A DNA stretch of 7,183 bases from assembly GCA_020627605.1 (NCBI GenBank), contig JAHDGO010000102.1, forward strand, positions 1 through 7,183, in the 5' to 3' direction. Below the pieces are notes generated by a model. It was given only the letters and a program-made list of their open reading frames with translations. It did no database searches and was not told the origin of the DNA. Shown one piece after another: positions 1 to 5,182 of the stretch. The DNA is from Yoonia sp. (GTDB lineage Bacteria > Pseudomonadota > Alphaproteobacteria > Rhodobacterales > Rhodobacteraceae). The stretch's first letter is position 1; every line of letters begins with the position of its first letter. Position numbers and translations under genes: made by a program.

Positions 1-82
1 AAACCAGGAGCGAGTTGCGTGGCCGCTAGAAGCTGACATGCGCCATGCGGCAGCTTTGTCCGCAACGCAGACCTTGCCACCC
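1..82. other. Gene-free edge with imperfect nested inverted repeats downstream of petR
   Basis: No convincing gene lies in these bases. They are downstream of the petR stop codon on the minus strand. Two nested inverted repeats are visible: GTTGCG (14–19) with CGCAAC (61–66), and inside it AAGCTG (30–35) with CAGCTT (51–56). The inner one encloses a further CATG/CATG pair (37–40 and 44–47) with an asymmetric bulge. On the minus strand this could fold at the end of the petP–petR transcript and help end it or protect its 3' end. No T-run follows the hairpin, so it is not a classical rho-independent terminator, and the role is inferred only from position. Confidence 0.3.
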
Positions 83-784
83 TTACTCGGGCGCCAGCAT
101 ATACCCCGCCCCGCGCACCGTCTGCAGGTAGCGCGGTTGCTTCGGATCAGCCTCGATCTTGCGCCGCAGACGGGTGATCTGCACGTCCACCGCGCGTTCC
201 TGCGTCTGCCCGCCTGACCGGCTAAGCTCTTCGACCAGTTTGGTCCGTGTCACGGGCTCACCTGGTGTGCCGGAAAAGATGCGCATCAGCTGGCTTTCGG
301 TGGCCGTCAGACGGACCAGTTGGTCGCCCTGCCACATCTCGCCGCGTTCGATGTCATAGCGGATCGGGCCAAGGTTCAGCACCTTTGGGCGCACGACGGC
401 GGGTTCGCTGGCAGGCACCCGGCGCAGGATCGCATTGATGCGCAGCAACAGTTCTTTGGGTTCGAACGGCTTGGCCAGATAATCATCGGCCCCGGCCTCC
501 AGCCCCGTGATGCGGTCGTCGGTTTCGCCCTTGGCCGTCAGCAACAGGATCGGCGTGGTGATAGTCTGGCGCAGATCACGGCAGAGCGACAGGCCGTCCT
601 CACCCGGCATCATCACGTCCAGCACGATCAGGTCAAATTCCAGCCCCGACAGGATGCGCCTTGCATGGGCGGCATCGCGGGCGCTGCTGACCAGAAATCC
701 GGACCGCATCAGGAATTTCTGCAGCAATCCGCGAATACGTTCGTCATCATCGACAATCAGCAGGTGGGCATCGTCTGCGTTCAT
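83..784 (-). CDS. petR: PetR, OmpR/PhoB-family response regulator
   Basis: A 233-residue cytoplasmic DNA-binding response regulator of normal length for the family. The N-terminal receiver domain (about residues 7–120) has the acidic pocket D12–D14, phosphoacceptor D56 in VLDVMMP, switch residue T83 in LLTAK, and K105 in LAKPF. The C-terminal winged helix (about 135–231) carries the usual family signature, with RAVDVQITRLRRKIE and ending in TVRGAGYML. In Rhodobacter capsulatus, PetR is the response regulator of the petP–petR pair and was found near the cytochrome bc1 operon; the symbol is given by resemblance and by the MarR partner. The start ATG shares ATGA with the stop of petP, and an AAGGA motif lies 9 bases upstream, so the two are translationally coupled. 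No sensor kinase gene is visible, so the phosphodonor is unknown. The response-regulator call is near certain; the PetR name is likely. Confidence 0.93.
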   Translation of the reverse strand: MNADDAHLLIVDDDERIRGLLQKFLMRSGFLVSSARDAAHARRILSGLEFDLIVLDVMMPGEDGLSLCRDLRQTITTPILLLTAKGETDDRITGLEAGADDYLAKPFEPKELLLRINAILRRVPASEPAVVRPKVLNLGPIRYDIERGEMWQGDQLVRLTATESQLMRIFSGTPGEPVTRTKLVEELSRSGGQTQERAVDVQITRLRRKIEADPKQPRYLQTVRGAGYMLAPE

Positions 785-1287
785 TCCGTTCTATCCTTCA
801 TCGCCTCATAGTGACGGCGGGCGTCCTCATCCATCATCGCCTCAAGCACCTGACGGAACCCGATCACGGCATCAGGCCCGGCGGCACGATAGGCAGCGCG
901 CATGCGGTCCCGCTGGGCATCCGACAGCGCGCGTTCCAGTTCCGCGCCATCACTTGTCAGATGCAGATGGCGTTCCCGCTTGTCCTGCTTGCCAACTGTG
1001 CTGGCTACCAAACCGTCTTCGATCAGGGTGCGCAACACACGATTAAGCGATTGCTTGGTCACACCAAGGATGGACAACAGGTTGTTGACAGTGGTGCCGG
1101 GGTTGCGATGGATGAAGTGGATCGCCCGGTGATGGGCCCGGCCATAGGATTTCTCTGCCAGAATACGATCAGGGTCAGCGGTGAAGCCGCGATAGGCAAA
1201 GAACATCGCCTCGATCCCTTTGCGCAGCTGTTCATCGGTGAGAAACAGCAGGCTTTGCCCCATCTGGGGATGCATCCCGTCGTTCAC
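781..1287 (-). CDS. petP: PetP, MarR-family transcriptional regulator
   Basis: A 168-residue MarR-type winged-helix regulator. Helices at about residues 18–62 lead to the DNA-binding domain at about 66–112, which contains the recognition-helix region VTKQSLNRVLRTLIEDGL and the wing with KQDKRERHLHLT; a C-terminal dimerisation helix follows. I chose the GTG start at 1285–1287 because a strong AAGGAGG site (1293–1299) sits 5 bases upstream. The frame stays open to ATGs at 1335 and 1347, but these fall within the probable promoter, and an ATG at 1275 lies too far from the ribosome site. The gene is first in a two-gene unit, overlapping petR by ATGA. In Rhodobacter capsulatus the equivalent gene accompanies petR and is linked to respiratory and photosynthetic gene control. 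Nearby inverted repeats make autoregulation plausible, but that is inference. Confidence 0.88.
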   Translation of the reverse strand: MNDGMHPQMGQSLLFLTDEQLRKGIEAMFFAYRGFTADPDRILAEKSYGRAHHRAIHFIHRNPGTTVNNLLSILGVTKQSLNRVLRTLIEDGLVASTVGKQDKRERHLHLTSDGAELERALSDAQRDRMRAAYRAAGPDAVIGFRQVLEAMMDEDARRHYEAMKDRTE

Positions 1288-1292
1288 GCCGT

Positions 1293-1299
1293 CCTCCTT
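1293..1299 (-). promoter_or_regulatory. Ribosome binding site deciding the petP GTG start
   Basis: On the minus strand this reads AAGGAGG, a perfect match to the anti-Shine-Dalgarno core. It is 5 bases upstream of a GTG codon at 1287. No other start codon in the frame has a comparable site, so it is the main reason for annotating petP from GTG. Confidence 0.75.
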
Positions 1300-1311
1300 C
1301 GTCTTTCCCTG

Positions 1312-1340
1312 ACAATACGTCAGCTTTGTTGACATTCCAA
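1312..1340 (-). promoter_or_regulatory. Candidate petP–petR promoter
   Basis: Read on the minus strand, TTGGAA (1340–1335) is followed after 17 bases by TATTGT (1317–1312). Each box matches 4 of 6 bases of the sigma-70 consensus. Transcription would start near 1305, giving a leader of roughly 18 bases that holds the AAGGAGG site and the GTG start. The spacing is ideal but the boxes are imperfect, so this is a prediction. Confidence 0.35.
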
Positions 1341-1348
1341 GAATCAAC
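1328..1348. promoter_or_regulatory. Candidate operator: inverted repeat GTTGA-N11-TCAAC
   Basis: GTTGA (1328–1332) and TCAAC (1344–1348) form an inverted repeat with 16 bases between arm centres, matching contact on one face of DNA by a dimeric winged-helix protein. It brackets the predicted petP -35 box and overlaps a perfect TTGACA (1329–1334) on the plus strand. PetP binding itself here is a reasonable guess; the arms are short and chance is not excluded. Confidence 0.3.
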
Positions 1349-1357
1349 TGTTAGCGA
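1329..1357 (+). promoter_or_regulatory. Possible ilvE promoter with a consensus -35 box
   Basis: TTGACA at 1329–1334 matches the sigma-70 -35 consensus exactly. The sequence 17 bases later, TAGCGA (1352–1357), is a poor -10 box, so the promoter may be activator-dependent or the true start may lie further downstream. The leader to the ilvE start would be about 70 bases and would contain the GTCCG/CGGAC inverted repeat. Confidence 0.25.
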
Positions 1358-1381
1358 AACGCAGAAACTACGCAACATTAT

Positions 1382-1394
1382 GTCCGAAACGGAC
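1382..1394. promoter_or_regulatory. Perfect inverted repeat GTCCG-AAA-CGGAC upstream of ilvE
   Basis: Five-base perfect arms (1382–1386 and 1390–1394) are separated by AAA, 38 bases upstream of the ilvE start. It could be an operator on DNA or a small stem in the ilvE leader RNA. I do not recognise it as the site of a known regulator. Confidence 0.3.
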
Positions 1395-1422
1395 CTATCA
1401 GCGTAACAAATGCAAATATGAC

Positions 1423-1427
1423 GGAGG
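1423..1427 (+). promoter_or_regulatory. Ribosome binding site deciding the ilvE start
   Basis: GGAGG lies 5 bases upstream of the ATG at 1433. An in-frame ATG at 1418 sits upstream of this site and has no Shine-Dalgarno sequence of its own, so 1433 is preferred. Confidence 0.8.
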
Positions 1428-1432
1428 CTGTG

Positions 1433-2302
1433 ATGGCTGGCGCTTATGATGATAGAGACGGCAAAATCTGGATGGATGGCCAGTTGGTGGACTGGCGCAG
1501 CGCCAATGTCCACATTCTGACCCATGCCATGCACTATGCCTCTTCTGTATTCGAGGGCGAGCGGTGCTATAACGGCAAGATCTTCAAATCCCGCGCTCAC
1601 TCCGAACGGCTGATCACATCCGGCAAGCTGATTGATTTCGACATTCCCTACACCGTGGATGAGATCGAGGCGGCCAAACAGGCCGCACTCGACGCCAACG
1701 GTCTGAAAGACGCCTATGTGCGCGCCGTGGCATGGCGTGGCGCTGGCGAGGATATGGGCGTCGCCTCTGCCCGCAACCCTGTCCACATGGCCGTCGCCGT
1801 CTGGGAATGGGGCAACTACTATGGCGATGCCAAGATGAAGGGCGCAAAGCTCGACATCGCGAAATGGAAACGACCCAGCCCGGAAACCGCGCCGTCACAG
1901 GCGAAGGCCGCAGGTCTTTACATGATCGCCACCATGTCGAAACACGCGGCAGAGGCGAAAGGCTGCTCTGACGCCATGATGTTCGACTACCGCGGCTATG
2001 TCGCCGAGGCGACGGGCGCCAACATTTTCTTCGTCAAGGATGGTGAGGTGCACACACCCAAGGCTGACGCATTCCTCAACGGGCTGACCCGGCAAACCGT
2101 GATCGGCATGCTCAAGGACAAGGGCTTGACCGTGCATGAACGTGTGATCATGCCGGAAGAGCTGGAAGGGTTTGAGCAATGCTGGCTGACCGGCACCGCC
2201 GCCGAGGTTACGCCAGTGGGCCAGATCGGCGACTATAACTTCGAGGTCGGTGCGATCACCCGTGAAATCGCGGAAGACTACGAAAAGCTGGTGCGCGCCT
2301 GA
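1433..2302 (+). CDS. ilvE: Branched-chain amino acid aminotransferase (IlvE)
   Basis: A 289-residue cytoplasmic PLP enzyme of fold type IV. It transfers the amino group between glutamate and the 2-oxo acids of leucine, isoleucine and valine, the last step of their synthesis and the first of their breakdown. The catalytic lysine is expected to be K158 in SQAKAAG. E192 in VAEATGANIFF should contact the pyridine nitrogen, R59 lies in the SERL phosphate-site motif, and the GTAAEVTPV loop (254–262) binds the cofactor phosphate. VFEGER (39–44) is the family substrate-pocket motif, and FLNGLTRQTV (214–223) matches the IlvE GITR region. The length is slightly shorter than the E. coli enzyme but typical of alphaproteobacteria. 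The start at 1433 is chosen for its GGAGG. The gene is divergent from petP and appears monocistronic, since a strong terminator follows the stop by about 30 bases. Confidence 0.96.
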   Translation: MAGAYDDRDGKIWMDGQLVDWRSANVHILTHAMHYASSVFEGERCYNGKIFKSRAHSERLITSGKLIDFDIPYTVDEIEAAKQAALDANGLKDAYVRAVAWRGAGEDMGVASARNPVHMAVAVWEWGNYYGDAKMKGAKLDIAKWKRPSPETAPSQAKAAGLYMIATMSKHAAEAKGCSDAMMFDYRGYVAEATGANIFFVKDGEVHTPKADAFLNGLTRQTVIGMLKDKGLTVHERVIMPEELEGFEQCWLTGTAAEVTPVGQIGDYNFEVGAITREIAEDYEKLVRA

Positions 2303-2329
2303 CGCCAGACCGTCACCTTTGAAAAAAAC

Positions 2330-2360
2330 AAGGGCGGGGGATCATCCCGCCCTTTTTCTT
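2330..2360 (+). terminator. Rho-independent terminator of ilvE
   Basis: AAGGGCGGG (2330–2338) pairs perfectly with CCCGCCCTT (2346–2354) around a 7-base loop, and the T-rich run TTTTTCTT overlaps and follows the stem. A stretch of six to seven A precedes the stem. This is a textbook terminator 28 bases after the ilvE stop. Confidence 0.93.
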
Positions 2361-2504
2361 TGGGCCAGGCTTGCGACGGACAATGCAAACCATTGACAGG
2401 GATCGTTGCCCTGCACGCAACAAACGGTCGCAATTTTGCTTATATTTTGGACGGTTGGCCCGAATCCCCATATCACTGCGGGATCGTCACCAGTGCTGTT
2501 GTAT

Positions 2505-3128
2505 ATGTTGCAAGACCCATCACCGCCGCCAGAAAAGACCCCTGCCAGCAAGGCAGAGATTGCGCTGCGGCGCATCCTGCGGTCTGCGCCGCAGGATTTG
2601 TGGCTGGATACCATCCGCCGCACCAAGGGGCCGCAGCATGACGGTCTGGTCCATTGGATGCTGGGACAGGCGGAATGTGATTTTGCGGTCGCCGTTCACG
2701 CGCTTTACCGCAGTGACCCGATCAAACATCTTGCCAGCGGCAAGACCCTGCCAGCCCGCCCCGGACACCACGATATTTTTGCGCAGATCCTGTTGAACTG
2801 GGACACAGGATCATACCGCGCGCACCGGCTGCGTGTGCAGACCGTCGACGCGCATCCCAGCCAGATCGCCCGGTTGAAAGAGGCCGTGGCGGCGCAAAAG
2901 CAAAGCACATTGCCTTTCGCAATCCCCCAGCAGTTTCTCGACCCACGCGGCGGCAAAACCCTGCGCCTGCTCAAAGGGCAATCGCCGGATGACGCGCCAC
3001 AGCTTTGGAAAATATACCAAGCACTTGGTCTGGACGTGCTGTCATCGCCGCCCGGTGTGGGGCGCGTCTTTGCAATGCTGTCCGCTGCACGCGACAGGCT
3101 GGGCCTGACATCGGGGTCACGGCGTTAA
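2505..3128 (+). CDS. Unidentified 207-residue protein
   Basis: I do not recognise this protein. From the ATG at 2505 it is soluble-looking, with no signal peptide or membrane segment. It has a proline-rich N-terminus (PSPPPEKTP), a basic helical stretch (LRRILRSAPQDLWLDTIRRT), a central region with several histidines and aromatics (GLVHWMLGQAECDF; RPGHHD, residues 86–90), and a Q/A-rich helix at 120–134. The start is uncertain. No good Shine-Dalgarno precedes 2505, and the frame is open back to a TTG at 2406. However, codons upstream of 2505 are AT-rich (around the TATATT at 2441–2446, which could be part of a promoter), while GC-rich codon use begins at about 2505. It stands alone after the ilvE terminator, and its TAA overlaps the end of the opposing transporter gene by four bases. 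Coding nature is well supported by codon bias; function is unknown. Confidence 0.75.
   Translation: MLQDPSPPPEKTPASKAEIALRRILRSAPQDLWLDTIRRTKGPQHDGLVHWMLGQAECDFAVAVHALYRSDPIKHLASGKTLPARPGHHDIFAQILLNWDTGSYRAHRLRVQTVDAHPSQIARLKEAVAAQKQSTLPFAIPQQFLDPRGGKTLRLLKGQSPDDAPQLWKIYQALGLDVLSSPPGVGRVFAMLSAARDRLGLTSGSRR
2565..2597 (+). repeat. Two mutually exclusive perfect 9-bp hairpins inside the unknown gene
   Basis: CTGCGGCGC (2565–2573) pairs perfectly with GCGCCGCAG (2586–2594) with a 12-base loop. ATCCTGCGG (2574–2582) pairs perfectly with CCGCAGGAT (2589–2597) with a 6-base loop. Both use the same right arm, so only one can form at a time. They span codons 21–31 of the unknown gene. No T-run follows. 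The cause may be repeated Leu-Arg codons (CTGCGG occurs twice) rather than selection on RNA. Confidence 0.45.
3125..3128. other. Convergent stop-codon overlap, TTAA
   Basis: The palindrome TTAA gives TAA to the unknown gene on the plus strand (3126–3128) and TAA to the transporter gene on the minus strand (3127–3125). There is no space between the two genes, so any terminator must lie inside the opposite coding sequence; I could not find a clear one on either side. Confidence 0.9.
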
Positions 3129-4045
3129 CTGCCGACGTTGCCCGTTGCCTTGCGCTGCTGCGCGCGTTGCAGACCCAGCTGCCGCTCGCGCCAGATGATC
3201 AGCACACCCGCCGCAATGACAATGGCTGCGCCCAAAAGCATGGTCGGCGTCGGCACCTCGTCAAAGATGAAATAGCCGATCACCAACGCCAGCAGCATCG
3301 AGGTATAGTCAAACGGCGCGACAAGGGACGCATCCGCATAGCGATAGCTTGAGGTCAGCAAGATCTGCCCGACCCCGCCCAGAAGCCCCGCCATCACCAG
3401 CATCAGCGCGACCTGCCAGCCCGGCATCACCCAGCCCCATGGCAGCGTCAGCAGGGCCAGCGCCGATGATGTCACCGTGAACCAGAAGACGATGGCCGCT
3501 GTCGTCTCTGTCGCGACCAGTTTGCGCACGAACACCTGTGCGAGGGCCGCCAGTACCGCCCCCATCAACACCACCACAGCACCCAGCGTTTCGGATGTAT
3601 TCAGCGTGGCCCCCACCGACAAACGCGGGCTGAGGACGATCAGCACCCCCACCATGCCCAGCGCAACCGCCGAAAGACGGAATGCGCGCACGTTTTCATT
3701 CAGGAACATCGCCGCAAAGATCACCACCAGCAATGGGGCGGCATAGCCAATCGCCGTCACCTCTGGCAGTGGCAAAAGGCCAAGACCGGTAAAGCCCAGC
3801 CCCATGGCCGATGTGCCCACCAGCCCGCGCCAGACATGGCCCATGGGGTTCTTGGTCTTCCAGCCATCGCGCAACTCATGCCGGATCGCCAGCCAGCCCA
3901 GGATGATCGGCAAGGCAAAGAATGACCGAAAGAACACCGCCTGGCCGGGCGGCACCTCTGCGGCGCCTGCTTTGATCAAACTGGCCATGATCATGAACAT
4001 CACAACCGACCCGATCTTGAACAGAATTCCCTTGATCGGTTGCAT
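3125..4045 (-). CDS. DMT-superfamily (EamA/RhaT-type) membrane transporter
   Basis: A 306-residue polytopic inner-membrane protein with about ten hydrophobic segments, arranged as two EamA repeats (about residues 6–138 and 155–286). Each repeat ends in the family pattern of a final helix after a conserved acidic residue: FLNENVRAFRLSAVALGMVGVLIVL (ends of repeat 1, residues 114–138) and FDEVPTPTMLLG then IVIAAGVLIIWRE (repeat 2). Such proteins usually export amino acids or other small metabolites; the substrate cannot be read from sequence. The C-terminus is a short basic, Gln-rich cytoplasmic tail. The ATG at 4045 is chosen because AGGGGA lies 6 bases upstream; the frame extends 8 codons further to a TTG with no ribosome site. 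The gene is divergent from the desaturase gene and convergent with the unknown gene. Confidence 0.9.
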   Translation of the reverse strand: MQPIKGILFKIGSVVMFMIMASLIKAGAAEVPPGQAVFFRSFFALPIILGWLAIRHELRDGWKTKNPMGHVWRGLVGTSAMGLGFTGLGLLPLPEVTAIGYAAPLLVVIFAAMFLNENVRAFRLSAVALGMVGVLIVLSPRLSVGATLNTSETLGAVVVLMGAVLAALAQVFVRKLVATETTAAIVFWFTVTSSALALLTLPWGWVMPGWQVALMLVMAGLLGGVGQILLTSSYRYADASLVAPFDYTSMLLALVIGYFIFDEVPTPTMLLGAAIVIAAGVLIIWRERQLGLQRAQQRKATGNVGS

Positions 4046-4068
4046 GGCCGGTCCCCTTTTGCCAGCCA

Positions 4069-4129
4069 ACCTAGGTCACACCCCGACCACATTGAAGCCT
4101 TTTTCCCTTGCTTAATGTTGACCTTAGGT
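4069..4129. promoter_or_regulatory. Spaced pair of ACCT(T)AGGT palindromes in a divergent control region
   Basis: The 117 bases between the transporter and desaturase genes contain ACCTAGGT (4069–4076, perfect palindrome) and ACCTTAGGT (4121–4129, same palindrome with one central T). Their flanks also match in inverted orientation: TGACCTAGGTTG, read on the minus strand at the first site, against TGACCTTAGGTTA at the second. The centres are about 52 bases apart, close to five helical turns. The arrangement suggests paired operators for one dimeric regulator serving both divergent genes, perhaps by looping. TTGACC (4118–4123) overlaps the second copy and may be a -35 element, and TATAAG (4148–4153) resembles a -10 box, but their spacing is too long for one promoter. 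The regulator is unknown. Confidence 0.4.
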
Positions 4130-4162
4130 TATCCGCAATCAAAGCCATATAAGAAGCGACAC

Positions 4163-5182
4163 ATGACAGAGCAGCCACAGCCCCAGCCGAACATGACACC
4201 GCGCGACTGGGTTCTGATCCTCGCCAAATACCGCAACCCCAGCAGCCTACGCAGCAGCTTTGAACTGGCGATCAGTCTGATCCCCTTTGTTGTGCTTTGG
4301 GTGCTGGCCTGCTGGGTGGCGCAATACAGTTACCTCGGGGCCTTTGCGATCTCTGCGGCCAATGGGCTGTTTCTGCTGCGGCTCTTTTGCATCCAGCATG
4401 ACTGCGGGCATGGGTCGTTCTACGGCAACCGCAATGTCAGTGACTGGGTCGGACGGGCACTTGGGGTGGTCACACTGACACCCTATGACGTCTGGCGGCG
4501 GACCCATTCGATCCATCACAGCCACGCGGGCGACCTTGATCAGCGCGGCATCGGCGATGTCATGACCCTCACGGTCGAGGAATATCACCAGCGCACCACC
4601 TTCGGCCGGCTGCTCTACCGCGCCTACCGGCATCCATTGGTGATGTTCGGGCTCGGGCCGACCTATATCTTCATGCTGCAGAACCGGCTGCCAAAAGGTC
4701 TGTCCGGCGGCAAATACTGGCTCAGTGCCATGGGCACCAACGCCGCGATCCTGGCGGCCCTGGGTGTCATCGTTTATTTCGGTGGCTGGCAGGCGCTGTT
4801 TCTGGTCTTCCTGCCCACCACGCTGATCGCCGCCTCGATCGGAGTCTGGCTGTTCTACGTGCAGCACCAGTTTGAGACAACACAATGGGACCCCAAGGAA
4901 GACTGGCAGTTGCACGACGCCGCCCTGCACGGCAGCTCACACTATGATCTGCCGCCCATCCTGCGCTGGTTCACCGCCAATATCGGCATTCACCACGTGC
5001 ATCACCTGTATAGCCGCATCCCGTTCTATCGCCTGCCGGAAGTGCTGCGCGATCATAGCGAACTGGTAGAGGTCAGCCGCATGACCATCGGGCAAAGCCT
5101 GCGCTGCGCCAGCCTTGATCTCTGGGACGAAAAATCGCGGCGGCTGATTTCCTTCGCCGCCGCGCGCAAACTGACGGCCTAG
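4163..5182 (+). CDS. Membrane fatty acid desaturase (acyl-lipid, DesA/omega-6-like)
   Basis: A 339-residue integral membrane di-iron enzyme that would use O2 and electrons from an electron carrier to put a double bond in a lipid acyl chain. The three histidine boxes are intact: HDCGH (79–83), HSIHH (115–119) and HHVHH (277–281, with H277, H280 and H281 as the HxxHH). Another His at 235 (FYVQHQFE) is also typical of this subgroup. Hydrophobic pairs span about 32–73 and 187–232, placing the boxes on the cytoplasmic side. Sequence style suggests the acyl-lipid delta-12/omega-6 branch, but regioselectivity cannot be read, and related enzymes also act on carotenoids or other lipids. The start at 4163 is preferred over an upstream in-frame ATG (4040) that would enter the transporter gene; only a weak AAGAAG precedes it. 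No ferredoxin or reductase gene is adjacent. Confidence 0.9.
   Translation: MTEQPQPQPNMTPRDWVLILAKYRNPSSLRSSFELAISLIPFVVLWVLACWVAQYSYLGAFAISAANGLFLLRLFCIQHDCGHGSFYGNRNVSDWVGRALGVVTLTPYDVWRRTHSIHHSHAGDLDQRGIGDVMTLTVEEYHQRTTFGRLLYRAYRHPLVMFGLGPTYIFMLQNRLPKGLSGGKYWLSAMGTNAAILAALGVIVYFGGWQALFLVFLPTTLIAASIGVWLFYVQHQFETTQWDPKEDWQLHDAALHGSSHYDLPPILRWFTANIGIHHVHHLYSRIPFYRLPEVLRDHSELVEVSRMTIGQSLRCASLDLWDEKSRRLISFAAARKLTA
5130..5164 (-). terminator. Rho-independent terminator of the queG–dehydrogenase unit, inside the desaturase gene
   Basis: On the minus strand, CGCGGCGGC (5164–5156) pairs perfectly with GCCGCCGCG (5144–5136) around an 11-base loop. It is followed after one A by TTTTT (5134–5130). 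The stem begins 15 bases after the dehydrogenase stop codon, the expected place for its terminator, although this DNA codes for the last residues of the desaturase on the other strand. Stem strength and T-run fit; the loop is somewhat long. On the plus strand no T-run follows, so it should act in one direction only. Confidence 0.7.
5179..5182. other. Convergent stop-codon overlap, CTAG
   Basis: The palindrome CTAG gives TAG to the desaturase gene on the plus strand (5180–5182) and TAG to the dehydrogenase gene on the minus strand (5181–5179). This is the same four-base geometry as at 3125–3128, with a different palindrome. Confidence 0.9.

Noticed and set aside
1359..1374. Direct repeat ACGCA twice, 11 bases apart, upstream of ilvE
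   Set aside because: Five-base repeats at this spacing are expected by chance; no further copies support a binding array.
1232..1786. A 184-codon open frame on the minus strand over the ilvE 5' half and the control region
   Set aside because: It crosses the promoter region and overlaps both petP and ilvE; no ribosome site or recognisable domain.
2406..2504. Upstream extension of the unknown gene to a TTG start
   Set aside because: Codons here are AT-rich, unlike the rest of the gene, and the stretch holds a TATATT promoter-like element; the ATG at 2505 is preferred, although not proven.
3095..3107. Short hairpin CAGGC-TGG-GCCTG near the transporter stop as a terminator
   Set aside because: Only five base pairs, a three-base loop and no T-run on either strand.
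4040..4162. Upstream extension of the desaturase gene to an ATG at 4040
   Set aside because: It would run through the whole divergent promoter region and into the transporter gene; added residues are not desaturase-like.
4247..4930. A 227-codon open frame on the minus strand opposite the desaturase gene
   Set aside because: It lies wholly opposite a gene with three intact histidine boxes, has low-complexity Gln/Arg-rich composition, and matches no family; high GC creates such shadows.
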